Assembly: GCF_003051085.1 (NCBI RefSeq)
Contig: NZ_QAOM01000001.1
Span: forward strand, 124,001-188,000
Direction: 5' to 3'
Length of the DNA stretch: 64,000 nt
From: Trichococcus patagoniensis
Lineage (GTDB): Bacteria; Bacillota; Bacilli; Lactobacillales; Aerococcaceae
Below, one piece after another: positions 28,534-37,276 of this stretch. The notes beneath the pieces are model-generated. The model searched no databases. It was given only the letters and a program-made list of their open reading frames with translations, and was not told where the DNA came from. The position numbers were made by a program, and so were the translations under genes. Each line of letters opens with the position of its first letter. Positions within the stretch are counted from its first letter, which is position 1.

Positions 28534-28556
28534 ACAGGGCAGCTGCCTTGTTTTTT
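28534..28556 (+). terminator. Terminator of amino-acid ABC operon
   Basis: ACAGGGCA pairs with TGCCTTGT around a two-base loop, followed by a T run. Confidence 0.8.
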
Positions 28557-28632
28557 GTTTTACCATTTTTGCTCCTCGGTGGGGTATCAGTGGGGCAAAT
28601 GGCGCCTTATTTGACGAATGTTTTGATTTGGG

Positions 28633-28766
28633 TTGACTTGAGGCTTGGTTTTTGATAAACTATTAATGTTGTAAATGTGCGCACCACAGCTACAACCGCA
28701 CGAATGGGAGTCATAAGACCTTAAAGGGCACTTCGTTTGGCGAGTCTAAGTAAAATAAGGAGGTGC
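28633..28766 (+). ncRNA. L21 leader RNA and promoter of rplU operon
   Basis: TTGACT (28633-28638) and TAAACT (28656-28661) are spaced 17. The following leader contains CACCACAGCTACAACCGCAC and GGGAGTCATAAGACC, blocks that match the known L21 leader of Firmicutes as I remember it. It ends with AAGGAGGTG before rplU. The leader is thought to be bound by L21 for feedback control. Confidence 0.8.
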
Positions 28767-28773
28767 AGAGAAT

Positions 28774-29082
28774 ATGTACGCAATTATCGTAACAGGTGGT
28801 AAACAATTAAAAGTTGAAGTTGGACAAGCAATCTACATTGAAAAATTAGATGCTGAAGCTGGTGATAAAGTAACTTTTGATGAAATCGTATTTGTAGGTG
28901 GAGAAGAAACCAAAATTGGCGCTCCATTCGTAACAGGTGCTTCTGTAGAAGGCACTGTTGAAAAACAGGGCAAAGAAAAGAAAGTAACTACTTTCAAATA
29001 CAAGAGAAGAAAAGATACACACCGCAAGCAAGGTCATCGTCAACCTTATACAAAAGTAATCATTGACGCAATCAAAGCATAA
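28774..29082 (+). CDS. rplU: 50S ribosomal protein L21
   Basis: A 102-residue L21, beginning [11 protein letters not shown] and ending with the basic stretch [17 protein letters not shown] that binds 23S rRNA. AAGGAGGTG precedes the ATG. It is the first gene of rplU-prp-rpmA. Confidence 0.98.
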   Translation: MYAIIVTGGKQLKVEVGQAIYIEKLDAEAGDKVTFDEIVFVGGEETKIGAPFVTGASVEGTVEKQGKEKKVTTFKYKRRKDTHRKQGHRQPYTKVIIDAIKA

Positions 29083-29096
29083 GAGTGTGAATAAAC

Positions 29097-29432
29097 ATGA
29101 TTGAAGTGAAATTTAAAGAAGATGACCATGGCAACCTGCTTTCTTTCGAGATTACGGGACATGCCGGGTATGGGGTAGCAGGTGAAGATATTATCTGTGC
29201 CGCTGTTTCTGTACTGGCCATCGAAACTGTGAATAGCGTTGAACGTTTAGCCGGTTACCAGATGCTTGTTGATGAAGCAAATGATGAAGGCGGGTATCTC
29301 TATGCGGAAATACTTTCTGAAAGGGAAGCGGAACAGCAATACATTACGCAGATTTTACTGAAGCATCTATTCTATTCGCTGGAAGATGTCGCTCAGACAT
29401 ATCCAGATTATGTGACCATAAAAATGCAATAA
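29097..29432 (+). CDS. prp: Ribosomal-processing cysteine protease Prp (DUF464)
   Basis: A 111-residue protease that removes the N-terminal extension of L27. The catalytic dyad is visible: His22 in I-T-G-H-A-G-Y and Cys34 in D-I-I-C-A-A-V-S. These match the positions reported for Staphylococcus aureus Prp. It is encoded between rplU and rpmA, next to its substrate, whose extension is present (see rpmA). The RBS is weak (GAGTGTG), so lower expression than the ribosomal genes is likely. Confidence 0.95.
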   Translation: MIEVKFKEDDHGNLLSFEITGHAGYGVAGEDIICAAVSVLAIETVNSVERLAGYQMLVDEANDEGGYLYAEILSEREAEQQYITQILLKHLFYSLEDVAQTYPDYVTIKMQ

Positions 29433-29466
29433 AAACTGTACTACTTAATAAGGAGGTGCAAACCAC

Positions 29467-29751
29467 ATGTTGAAATTGAATCTACAATTGTTCGCCCACA
29501 AAAAAGGGGGCGGATCTACTACCAACGGACGTGAGTCCCAATCTAAACGTTTAGGCGCTAAACGTGCAGACGGACAAACAGTAACTGGCGGATCGATTTT
29601 GTACCGTCAACGCGGAACAAAAATCCATCCAGGTACTAACGTCGGTATCGGTGGAGATGACACTCTATTTGCAAAAGTTGACGGTGTCGTTCGTTTCGAA
29701 CGTTTAGGCCGTGACAAAAAACAAGTTTCTGTATACCCTACAGCTAAATAA
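29467..29751 (+). CDS. rpmA: 50S ribosomal protein L27 (precursor)
   Basis: A 94-residue L27 with the N-terminal extension [10 protein letters not shown] preceding H-K-K-G-G-G. The extension is the Prp recognition peptide, and cleavage after Phe-Ala or nearby exposes the tail that reaches the peptidyl transferase centre. AAGGAGGTG lies before the ATG. Its protease gene is immediately upstream. Confidence 0.98.
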   Translation: MLKLNLQLFAHKKGGGSTTNGRESQSKRLGAKRADGQTVTGGSILYRQRGTKIHPGTNVGIGGDDTLFAKVDGVVRFERLGRDKKQVSVYPTAK

Positions 29752-29788
29752 TACTTGTACTTTTGCCGATCAACCAATTACATACACA

Positions 29789-29841
29789 CAAAAAACCTTG
29801 CGGGGGCAAATGATCAGTCACTTCCTTCGCAGGTTTTTTTG
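29789..29841 (+). terminator. Terminator of rplU-prp-rpmA
   Basis: AAAAACCTTGCG pairs with CGCAGGTTTTT across a 27-base interior, followed by a T run. Confidence 0.8.
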
Positions 29842-29872
29842 TATTTTACAGAACAACAAAAAGTAAGGGACG

Positions 29873-30895
29873 GTGAACGACTTGAAAGCAACAAATGTTG
29901 AGAGTCTTTTCGGTTTAATGGATGAAGCCATCAAATTACTTCAAACGGAAGCTGAACTTTCATATGTAGAAGCGTTGTCCGAAACGCTGGAAAATCTTTC
30001 CTTTGAAGGGAAAGCACAACAAGTGGAAGGTTTGCCCTCAAATGAGGCAATCGAACGCCTGAACAGCCTCTACAAAAAGATGAATTTGGAAGCATTGGAC
30101 AAAGAAATCATCCGCAAGAGCATACAACTGACTTTCATCAAAGCTACGAAAGCAGACAAGCTCCAGATGAATCATCAAATGACTCCGGACACGATTGCGT
30201 ATCTGATCGCTTATTTCATCGGAGAAATAAAAAAAGATAAGACAGAAAAACTGCATGTTTCAGACCTGGCAGCAGGAACAGGGAATCTTCTCAATATCGT
30301 TTTGGCGCATTTGGCAAGCCGTGGCAATGAAGTGACTGCGGAAGCAGTTGACAACGACGACCTGTTGATCAGTGTCGCGGCCAACAGCGGCTCCTTGATG
30401 GGATTGTCCGAAAAAATCCATTATACCCATTCAGACAGCCTGCAGGAACTGTTGGTTGCGCCTTCGGATATCATGGTATCCGATTTTCCAATCGGATATT
30501 ATCCGGTAAATGAACGCGCAAAAAACTACAAAACGGCTTTTTCGGAAGGAAATTCTTTTGCGCATTTCCTAATGTTTGAACAAAATGTGAACTATTTGAA
30601 AGAATCCGGTTGGGGGGTTTTTATCGTACCATCTGACATTTTTGAAACAGATAAAACATCTGTATTAATGGGGTGGCTGAAGGAAACCGTTCATATACAG
30701 GCGTTTTTGAGCCTTCCGGAAGGTCTGTTCCATAAAAATGGAATGAAAAAATCAATCATTATTGTTCAAAAAAATGGTGAAAAATCGATACAAGCCGAAC
30801 AAGTGCTTTTGGGGGAAATTCCAGATCTTAAAAACGCACAAAAGATGCAATCTTTCCTGGATATTTTCCACAATTGGAGCGCAAAGATGATATAA
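29873..30895 (+). CDS. ytxK: Class I SAM-dependent methyltransferase (YtxK-like)
   Basis: A 340-residue protein of the N-6 adenine methyltransferase-like family next to ackA, the place of ytxK in many Firmicutes. SAM-binding motif I is D-L-A-A-G-T-G-N-L near residues 129-137, and the catalytic-like strand is D-F-P-I-G-Y-Y-P near 207-214, in the position of the N/DPPF/Y motif. It has no recognition domain of a restriction system and its target is unknown. The start is uncertain: GTG at 29873 sits close to AAGGG, while TTG at 29882 has GGTG 6 bases upstream and may be better. Confidence 0.82.
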   Translation: MNDLKATNVESLFGLMDEAIKLLQTEAELSYVEALSETLENLSFEGKAQQVEGLPSNEAIERLNSLYKKMNLEALDKEIIRKSIQLTFIKATKADKLQMNHQMTPDTIAYLIAYFIGEIKKDKTEKLHVSDLAAGTGNLLNIVLAHLASRGNEVTAEAVDNDDLLISVAANSGSLMGLSEKIHYTHSDSLQELLVAPSDIMVSDFPIGYYPVNERAKNYKTAFSEGNSFAHFLMFEQNVNYLKESGWGVFIVPSDIFETDKTSVLMGWLKETVHIQAFLSLPEGLFHKNGMKKSIIIVQKNGEKSIQAEQVLLGEIPDLKNAQKMQSFLDIFHNWSAKMI

Positions 30896-30945
30896 TATTT
30901 ATTGGAGATATAAGAAAAATCAGTCAATTTAAAGGAGAGAAAAAA

Positions 30946-32136
30946 ATGTCAAAAATCATCGCTATCAATGCTGGTAGCTCAAGCTTGAAATTTACATTAT
31001 ACGCTATGCCTGATCAGGAAGTTCTTGCAACAGGAATTATCGAAAGAATCGGTTTGAACGATTCCGTCTTCACAATCAAACACGGAGAAGGCGAAAAATT
31101 CCAAGTAACGGAAGATATTGCGAACCATGAGATCGCGGTGCATAACTTACTGGATCAATTATTAGCACTAAACATCATTTCAAGCTACGATGAGATCACA
31201 GGCGTCGGCCACCGTGTCGTTGCCGGTGGCGAAATCTTCAAAGATTCTGCGCGAGTGGATGATCTTGTCCTGGAACAAATCGAAGAATTGGCTGAATTGG
31301 CGCCGCTGCATAACCCAGCGAACGCTACCGGTATCCGTGCATTCAAGAAATTGTTGCCTGAGATCACAAGTGTTGCCGTATTCGATACATCTTTCCATAC
31401 AACGATGCCGAAAGTAAATTACCTTTACAGCATCCCGATGGATTACTACGAAAAATATGCTGCCAGAAAATATGGCGCACACGGAACAAGCCACAAATAC
31501 GTAGCTGAACGCGCTGCCGAAATGCTGGGCAGACCGATCGAAGAGTTGAAGATCGTTACGTGCCATATCGGTAACGGCGGCTCCATCACTGCTGTCCAAG
31601 GCGGAAAATCAATCGACACATCCATGGGCTTCACGCCATTGGCAGGCATCACGATGGGAACACGTTCAGGGGACATCGATGCATCTTTGATCGCTTATTT
31701 GATGGGCAAATTGGGCATCACGGATATCAATGAATTTGTTGACATCCTGAACAAAAAATCTGGACTGTTGGGACTTTCCGGCGTATCAAGCGATATGCGC
31801 GATGTTGAGACAGCCGCAGAAAAAGGCAACGAGCAAGCTCAAATTGCATTGGATATCTTCTACAACCGTATTCAAAAATACATCGGACAATACGTTGCAA
31901 TTATGAACGGTGTGGATGCGATCGTCTTCACTGCCGGCGTTGGTGAAAATTCTGCAGAGACACGTAAAATCATCATCGATGGCATTTCTTGGTTCGGTTG
32001 CGAAATCGACGACGAAAAGAACAATGTCCGCGGCGTTGAAAGAATCATTTCAACCGACGATTCAAAAGTTAAAGTATTGTTGATCCCTACAGATGAAGAG
32101 ATGATGATCGCTCGCGACGTCGTACGCTTCAGCTAA
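30946..32136 (+). CDS. ackA: Acetate kinase
   Basis: A 396-residue enzyme interconverting acetyl phosphate and acetate with ATP formation, the substrate-level ATP step of fermentation. It has N-A-G-S-S-S-L-K near residues 7-14, the [10 protein letters not shown] block near 84-93, and G-T-R-S-G-D-I-D near 235-242. AAAGGAGAG precedes the ATG at 30946. The frame runs further upstream into ytxK, but that part is not used. TATAAT at 30891-30896, inside the end of ytxK, may be a promoter -10. Confidence 0.97.
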   Translation: MSKIIAINAGSSSLKFTLYAMPDQEVLATGIIERIGLNDSVFTIKHGEGEKFQVTEDIANHEIAVHNLLDQLLALNIISSYDEITGVGHRVVAGGEIFKDSARVDDLVLEQIEELAELAPLHNPANATGIRAFKKLLPEITSVAVFDTSFHTTMPKVNYLYSIPMDYYEKYAARKYGAHGTSHKYVAERAAEMLGRPIEELKIVTCHIGNGGSITAVQGGKSIDTSMGFTPLAGITMGTRSGDIDASLIAYLMGKLGITDINEFVDILNKKSGLLGLSGVSSDMRDVETAAEKGNEQAQIALDIFYNRIQKYIGQYVAIMNGVDAIVFTAGVGENSAETRKIIIDGISWFGCEIDDEKNNVRGVERIISTDDSKVKVLLIPTDEEMMIARDVVRFS

Positions 32137-32153
32137 AAATATTCATTCAAAAT

Positions 32154-32194
32154 AAAAATTCCGTTATGCCAACTACTGGCATAACGGAATTTTT
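32154..32194. terminator. Bidirectional terminator between ackA and uspA
   Basis: AAAAATTCCGTTATGCC pairs with GGCATAACGGAATTTTT around a short loop. The genes on either side converge here. Confidence 0.92.
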
Positions 32195-32235
32195 ATTTTG
32201 AATTTTTTCTGAGGCAGGGGGGAAGCTGCTGCCTA

Positions 32236-32703
32236 TCATTTTTTAGCTTTTGGTTTATTCTCGAGGTCGGTCCGGACGACCAGCACATCGCAGGGTGCGT
32301 TGCGGATGACGTACTCGGATACGGAGCCGATGAACAGTCTTTCGACGGCATTAAGGCCGGTCGCACCGATCATGATCAGATCCACGCCGTATTCGGCAGG
32401 CAAATCTTTTGCGATGATGGCTTTTGGTGAACCATATTCGATGACGGTATGAACATCGGTTATGCCTTCATTCGTAGCATAGGTTTTGTATTCTTCCATC
32501 AACGTTTTGGATTGGCGGACGATTTCATCCGTGAAGCTGCCTTCAAAACCTGTCGGGGTTTGTATGGCTCTTGTATCGATAATATGAGTGATGATGATGG
32601 CTGCTTTATTCCGTTTGGCCACTTCCACTGCTTTACGGAAGGATAATTCTGATTCTCTCGATCCGTCAACCGGTATCAAAATTTTCTTATACTCTTGAAA
32701 CAT
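32236..32703 (-). CDS. Universal stress protein, UspA family
   Basis: A 155-residue UspA protein of the ATP-binding kind, with the nucleotide motif G-A-T-G-L-N-A-V-E-R-L-F-I-G-S-V-S near residues 117-133 (G-x2-G-x9-G-S) and V-D-G-S near 13-16. It is usually induced by stress or starvation. AGGAG lies 8 bases before the ATG at 32703; a GTG three codons earlier is inside that region and is rejected. Confidence 0.92.
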   Translation of the reverse strand: MFQEYKKILIPVDGSRESELSFRKAVEVAKRNKAAIIITHIIDTRAIQTPTGFEGSFTDEIVRQSKTLMEEYKTYATNEGITDVHTVIEYGSPKAIIAKDLPAEYGVDLIMIGATGLNAVERLFIGSVSEYVIRNAPCDVLVVRTDLENKPKAKK

Positions 32704-32801
32704 ATTAACCACTCCTCTAAACTAGTATCGCTTACAAGTTTATTTTACTTCACTTTCCATAAAAATGAAAGCGTATGCGATTCTTTCCGGGAATTTCTTG
32801 G

Positions 32802-33104
32802 TCAGTGGCCCTGATCTTTCATCATGCCGGCCAGCCGGATGCTGAAGAGTGCTGTATACCCTGAGGCAATCAGAACGGCAAATGCATAAAGCAGGGTACT
32901 CCTGAAGAAAATCGTCAGCAGGCAGAGAAAACCGATCAACATGTACAGGGCTCCACCGTTACGGAAAAAGAGCCAGATCTGATGGCGTTGCTGTTCGGTG
33001 ATCCGGTCCGGAGCCAACACGAAGACAGTGGGTCCTTTCAATGTCATGAAAAGTCCGGTCGAAACCAATAATAATGAAAAAAAGGCAATCAACAATTCAA
33101 CCAA
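32802..33104 (-). CDS. Small membrane protein of unknown function
   Basis: Not recognised. A 100-residue protein with three hydrophobic segments (about 2-20, 48-66 and 68-88) and a short basic/polar loop A-P-D-R-I-T-E-Q-Q-R-H-Q between the first two. It starts with a TTG at 33104 that has GAGGAGG 7-8 bases upstream, good support that it is real. It lies downstream of the candidate 6S RNA and upstream of uspA on the same strand, about 100 bases from uspA. Confidence 0.7.
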   Translation of the reverse strand: MVELLIAFFSLLLVSTGLFMTLKGPTVFVLAPDRITEQQRHQIWLFFRNGGALYMLIGFLCLLTIFFRSTLLYAFAVLIASGYTALFSIRLAGMMKDQGH

Positions 33105-33173
33105 AGTGCGTCCTCCTCAAGGAAATTGCGGGATAATGGATCAAGAAGTACTTTCCCGTATATTTTAGTCTGC

Positions 33174-33197
33174 AAAAAAAGCTGCTCAAAGAGCAGC
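33174..33197 (-). terminator. Terminator of the 6S RNA transcript
   Basis: GCTGCTC (33181-33187) and GAGCAGC (33191-33197) form a 7-bp stem with AAA loop. On the minus strand it is followed by seven T. Confidence 0.9.
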
Positions 33198-33214
33198 TCC
33201 AAAAGTATAAAACT

Positions 33215-33411
33215 TTATTAGAAATCCGATGGTGCCGGTGAGTTATATTCTACTAGTTTTGAACCCGCATATAAGCAGGTGGGCTCCAATATCCAGTCTC
33301 TAACTACCAAATGATAAGGCGTGTTATCCACCGGAATAAACAGGATCCCAAGGTAGTAATAAATTGTTCGGTCAACACATTGAGAATATGTCGAACACCT
33401 CAGAAATCTAT
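33215..33411 (-). ncRNA. ssrS: Candidate 6S RNA
   Basis: On the minus strand the transcript begins with AGATTTCTGAGGTGTTCG and ends with CCGGCACCATCGGATTTCT. The ends resemble those of Escherichia coli 6S RNA (CTGAGATGTTCG and GGCATCTCGGAGATT) and pair with each other to form the closing stem. Its length, about 190 bases, is right. A clear promoter lies just upstream: TTGCCA (33441-33446 on minus) and TACTAT (33418-33423) spaced 17. The position beside rarA also matches 6S RNA in other Firmicutes. 6S RNA binds sigma-A RNA polymerase and mimics an open promoter. I could not run a covariance search. Confidence 0.82.
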
Positions 33412-33513
33412 ATACGTATAGTAGCATACTAATCAATCGTTGGCAAGCAAAACACAAGAGTTTCAATCCGGAAACAGTATAGCAGCAACAGGTTAAACGC
33501 TGCCAAACAATCC

Positions 33514-34785
33514 TTAGGAATCTTTATTGAAGCGGTGCTGCAATTGGCTGGCCAAGGCTTGTTCATATTTTCCGGTCGAAGCGGGCTCGTAGTAGCGGCG
33601 ATTTTTCAGCGAATCAGGCAAATATTGTTGTTTGATCCAGTGATCCGGGAAATCGTGCGGGTATTGATAACCGATGCCGCGGCCCAGCTTATTTGCGCCG
33701 CTGTAATGGGCATCGCGCAGGCTATCCGGTATGTCGCCGGACTTACCGGCGCGCACGTCGGCCAGAGCGCTGTCCAAGGCAAGATAGGCCGAATTGGATT
33801 TCGGCGAAAGGGCCAGATCGACGACAGCGTTGGCCAAGGGAATGCGGGCTTCCGGTAAGCCCAATTTTTCAGCAGCCTGAACGGCCAAAACGGTCCGGGA
33901 TACTGCCTGCGGATTGCCTAAGCCGATGTCTTCGTAGGCACAGACCATCAAACGTCTGCAGGCGATCAGCAATTCGCCTGCTTCCAGCAGCCTGGCCAGA
34001 TAATGCATAGCCGCATCGACATCGCTGCCGCGGATCGATTTTTGGAAGGCTGATATGACATCGTAATGGGCATCGCCGTTCTTATCGTGGACCAATGCCT
34101 TCTTTTGGACACACTCCTCAGCGATTTCCAAGGTGATATGGATGGTGCCATCTGCATCCGGTTTGGTGGATAGGGCTGCCAACTCCAAGGCGTTCAGCGA
34201 GCCACGCACGTCACCCATCGTGCTTCTTGCGAAATGAAGCAAGGCATCTTCGTCGATCACGATCTTTTCTTTCCCCAAACCGCGTTTTTCATCCGCAATG
34301 GCCCGTTCCAGCGCCAATATGACATCCTGGGTGGTAAGGGACTTCAATTCGAAAATTTGGGTCCGGCTCCGGATAGCGGGACTGATGCTGATGTATGGAT
34401 TTTCGGTGGTGGCGCCGATCAGGATGACTTGGCCGCTTTCAAGGTGCGGCAAGAGAAAATCCTGCTTGGGTTTGTCCAACCGATGCACCTCATCCAACAA
34501 AAGGATGACCTGGCCGGAAAATTTGGCTTCTTCCACGACGATCTGCAGGTCTTTTTTTGTGTCGGTGGCGGCGTTCAGTTGCCGGAATGCCGAATGCGTC
34601 GATCCGGCGATGGCGCTCGCAATGCTGGTTTTGCCGATTCCCGGTGGGCCGTACAGTATCATGGAAGAAAGCATCTTGGCATCGACCATGCGGCGGATGA
34701 TTTTATTTTCGCCGACCAGATGGCTTTGGCCGATGACTTCGTCGATATGGACGGGACGCATACGGTATGCTAAAGGTTGTTTCAT
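33514..34785 (-). CDS. rarA: Replication-associated recombination protein A (MgsA/RarA)
   Basis: A 423-residue AAA+ ATPase that acts at stalled replication forks. Walker A is G-P-P-G-I-G-K-T (46-53), Walker B is L-L-L-D-E-V-H, sensor 1 is I-G-A-T-T-E-N-P, and the C-terminal tetramerisation region includes R-R-L-M-V-C-A-Y-E-D-I-G-L. The length is normal. AAGGAG lies upstream of the ATG. The 6S RNA follows on the same strand. Confidence 0.96.
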   Translation of the reverse strand: MKQPLAYRMRPVHIDEVIGQSHLVGENKIIRRMVDAKMLSSMILYGPPGIGKTSIASAIAGSTHSAFRQLNAATDTKKDLQIVVEEAKFSGQVILLLDEVHRLDKPKQDFLLPHLESGQVILIGATTENPYISISPAIRSRTQIFELKSLTTQDVILALERAIADEKRGLGKEKIVIDEDALLHFARSTMGDVRGSLNALELAALSTKPDADGTIHITLEIAEECVQKKALVHDKNGDAHYDVISAFQKSIRGSDVDAAMHYLARLLEAGELLIACRRLMVCAYEDIGLGNPQAVSRTVLAVQAAEKLGLPEARIPLANAVVDLALSPKSNSAYLALDSALADVRAGKSGDIPDSLRDAHYSGANKLGRGIGYQYPHDFPDHWIKQQYLPDSLKNRRYYEPASTGKYEQALASQLQHRFNKDS

Positions 34786-34971
34786 TGATCTCCGCTCCTT
34801 TTTCTCTATCCATTATATGCCATCTGATAAAAAAGAACAAACATTCGCCCGGTTATTTTTTGCGGATTCGTGAAAATTGATTGAAAAGAAAGGCAGGCAA
34901 CATCTTTACTATTTACAAGCAGAAAAGCTATAATGAATACATTGAAAATTGGAAACAGAAAGTGAGCGTAT

Positions 34972-37266
34972 ATGATGACAGATTTCAAAGAGATTATTTT
35001 AACACATAAATTATCGGCATTATTTTCGAAAGCCTCTTTTGGAATCGAAAAAGAAAGCCAACGTATAACGGGTGCAGGCACGATCGCCAAGACAAACCAT
35101 CCGACCATATTCGGGAATCGCAGTTTCCATCCTTACATACAGACTGACTTTGCGGAAAGCCAACCTGAATTGATCACACCGCCGATGCAGTCGATCGAGG
35201 AAACGCATGAATGGCTGACGGCTATCCATGATGTCGTGCTACGTTCCTTGCCGGAAGATGAATATCTGTTGCCTTGCAGCATCCCGCCGACCATGCCAGC
35301 GAGCGAAGAAATTAAAGTAGCCAAGTTGGACAGTGGGGATGATGTGGCATACCGGGAGTACTTGGTCTCTGTTTACGGGAACAAGAAACAGATGGTCAGC
35401 GGCATCCACTTCAACTTCGAGTTGAATCCTGCTCTCATCAAAGAACTTCATCAGCTTTCCGGGTCTGCCGGGACGCTTAAGTCGTTCCAATCGGATGTCT
35501 ACTTGAAGATGGCGCATAACTTCATCCGTCACCAATGGATCATGACCTATCTTATGGGAGGATCCATATCCGCCGGCAGCTCCTACTTTGAAAAAGAAAC
35601 ACAGCACGATTTGCCTCTGGACAGGTACACAAGAAGCATCCGCAGCAGCAAGTACGGATACGTCAATAAAGCGGACGTGCATGTTTCTTTTGAATCGATT
35701 GATGCCTACGTGCAGGATATCGAAGAAATGGTGACAACCGGCAAGCTCATTGCCGAAAAAGAATTTTATTCCACTGTCCGTTTCAGAGGGGCTAACAAAG
35801 CGCGTGATTTGCTGACGAACGGAATCGCCTATCTCGAATTCAGGTTGTTCGATCTGAACCCATTTGCTGAGTTCGGCATGCATAAAGAGGATATGTATTT
35901 TATTCATTATTTCCTTCTCTATTTATTGTGGATCGAGAAGGATGCCAGCGAAGACGAGATGAAAATTGGGAAAGAAATGAATTACAGCACAGCTTTGGAG
36001 AATCCTTTGCAGCCATCCGCATTCCAAGCGGAAGGGCTAGCCGTCATGGAAGGGATGCTGCAAATGCTGGAAGCGATCGGCGCAGAAGCGAAAATCAGCG
36101 CAATCGTCAAAGAAAAAATCGAAGCATTCCACAATCCAGAGAAAACAGTGGCGGGCCAGATGGTCAACGCATTGGGAGCCGGGGAAGACAAAACTACCTG
36201 GGCCGCATCATTGGCTAAAAAGTACAAAGAAGCTGCCTGGAAACGGCCGTATGCCTTGAGGGGCTTTGAGGACATGGAACTCTCCACGCAGATTCTGATG
36301 TTCGATGCCATCCAAAAAGGTTTGAAGATCAACATGCTTGACCGTTATGACCAATTCATCTCGCTGACCTACAAGAACCATCGCGAATACGTAAAGAACG
36401 GCAATATGACGGCAAAGGACAGCTATATCGGCCCGCTCATTATGGAAAACAAAGTCGTCACCAAAAAAATACTGGCGGAGAACGGATTCGCGGTGCCGGA
36501 CAGCGGCGAGTATCATTCTGTGGCAGCAGCCCTGCGCGATTATTCTATCTTTGCCGGGAAAGGCATCGTCGTCAAACCAAAGTCAACGAACTACGGTTTA
36601 GGAATTTCCATCTTCAAGGACGGCGCAACATTTGAAAACTACGAAAAAGCGGTACGCATCGCATTTGAAGAGGACGAAGATATATTGGTCGAGGATTTCT
36701 TGGCCGGAACCGAATACCGATTCTTTGTCATCGGCAATGAAACAAAAGCCGTATTGCTGCGTGTGCCGGCCAATGTGGTAGGCGATGGCAGCCACACGAT
36801 CCGTCAATTGGTCGAGGAGAAGAATAAAGACAGTCTCCGCGGGAAAAATCACCGTTCCCCATTGGAACTGATAGCGACCGGTGAGCTCGAAAAATTGACG
36901 ATCCAGGGACAAGGGTATACTTTCGACAGTATCCCGCCTGCAGGCACGACTGTCCGTCTGCGGGATAATTCAAACATCAGTACCGGCGGCGATTCGATTG
37001 ATTTTACGGATCAGATGGACGACAGTTACAAGCAATTGGCTGTGCAGATGGCAGCCTCACTGGGTGTTGCAGTCTGTGGAGTGGACATCATCATCCCGGA
37101 CCATTCAGTCCCGGCCACGAAAGTGGAGCCGAACTACGGGGTGATCGAGGCGAACTTCAACCCAGCCATGCTGATCCACATTTATCCGTACCAAGGGAAA
37201 AGCCGACGTTTGACGATGGAAATCCTGCGCTTATTGTTCCCGGAAATGCAGCTGGAGGAAGAGTAG
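34972..37266 (+). CDS. gshF: Bifunctional glutamate-cysteine ligase/glutathione synthetase
   Basis: A 764-residue fused enzyme making glutathione in two steps. Residues about 1-440 are a GshA-like glutamate-cysteine ligase (G-I-E-K-E-S-Q-R near 22-29), and the C-terminal part (about 480-760) is an ATP-grasp domain (K-G-I-V-V-K-P-K-S-T-N-Y-G-L-G-I-S near 522, and E-A-N-F-N-P-A near 724) doing the synthetase step. This fusion is typical of streptococci, enterococci, Listeria and relatives. The start is ATG at 34972, with a second ATG at the next codon. It is followed 10 bases later by the M50-like gene. Confidence 0.95.
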   Translation: MMTDFKEIILTHKLSALFSKASFGIEKESQRITGAGTIAKTNHPTIFGNRSFHPYIQTDFAESQPELITPPMQSIEETHEWLTAIHDVVLRSLPEDEYLLPCSIPPTMPASEEIKVAKLDSGDDVAYREYLVSVYGNKKQMVSGIHFNFELNPALIKELHQLSGSAGTLKSFQSDVYLKMAHNFIRHQWIMTYLMGGSISAGSSYFEKETQHDLPLDRYTRSIRSSKYGYVNKADVHVSFESIDAYVQDIEEMVTTGKLIAEKEFYSTVRFRGANKARDLLTNGIAYLEFRLFDLNPFAEFGMHKEDMYFIHYFLLYLLWIEKDASEDEMKIGKEMNYSTALENPLQPSAFQAEGLAVMEGMLQMLEAIGAEAKISAIVKEKIEAFHNPEKTVAGQMVNALGAGEDKTTWAASLAKKYKEAAWKRPYALRGFEDMELSTQILMFDAIQKGLKINMLDRYDQFISLTYKNHREYVKNGNMTAKDSYIGPLIMENKVVTKKILAENGFAVPDSGEYHSVAAALRDYSIFAGKGIVVKPKSTNYGLGISIFKDGATFENYEKAVRIAFEEDEDILVEDFLAGTEYRFFVIGNETKAVLLRVPANVVGDGSHTIRQLVEEKNKDSLRGKNHRSPLELIATGELEKLTIQGQGYTFDSIPPAGTTVRLRDNSNISTGGDSIDFTDQMDDSYKQLAVQMAASLGVAVCGVDIIIPDHSVPATKVEPNYGVIEANFNPAMLIHIYPYQGKSRRLTMEILRLLFPEMQLEEE

Positions 37267-37276
37267 GGGGAACTTC

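Noticed and set aside
30840-30945. CcpA (cre) site before ackA
   Set aside because: No sequence close enough to the cre consensus was seen.
33218-33466. Minus-strand frame of 82 codons
   Set aside because: It coincides with the candidate 6S RNA and its promoter, has no ribosome binding site and no recognisable protein features.
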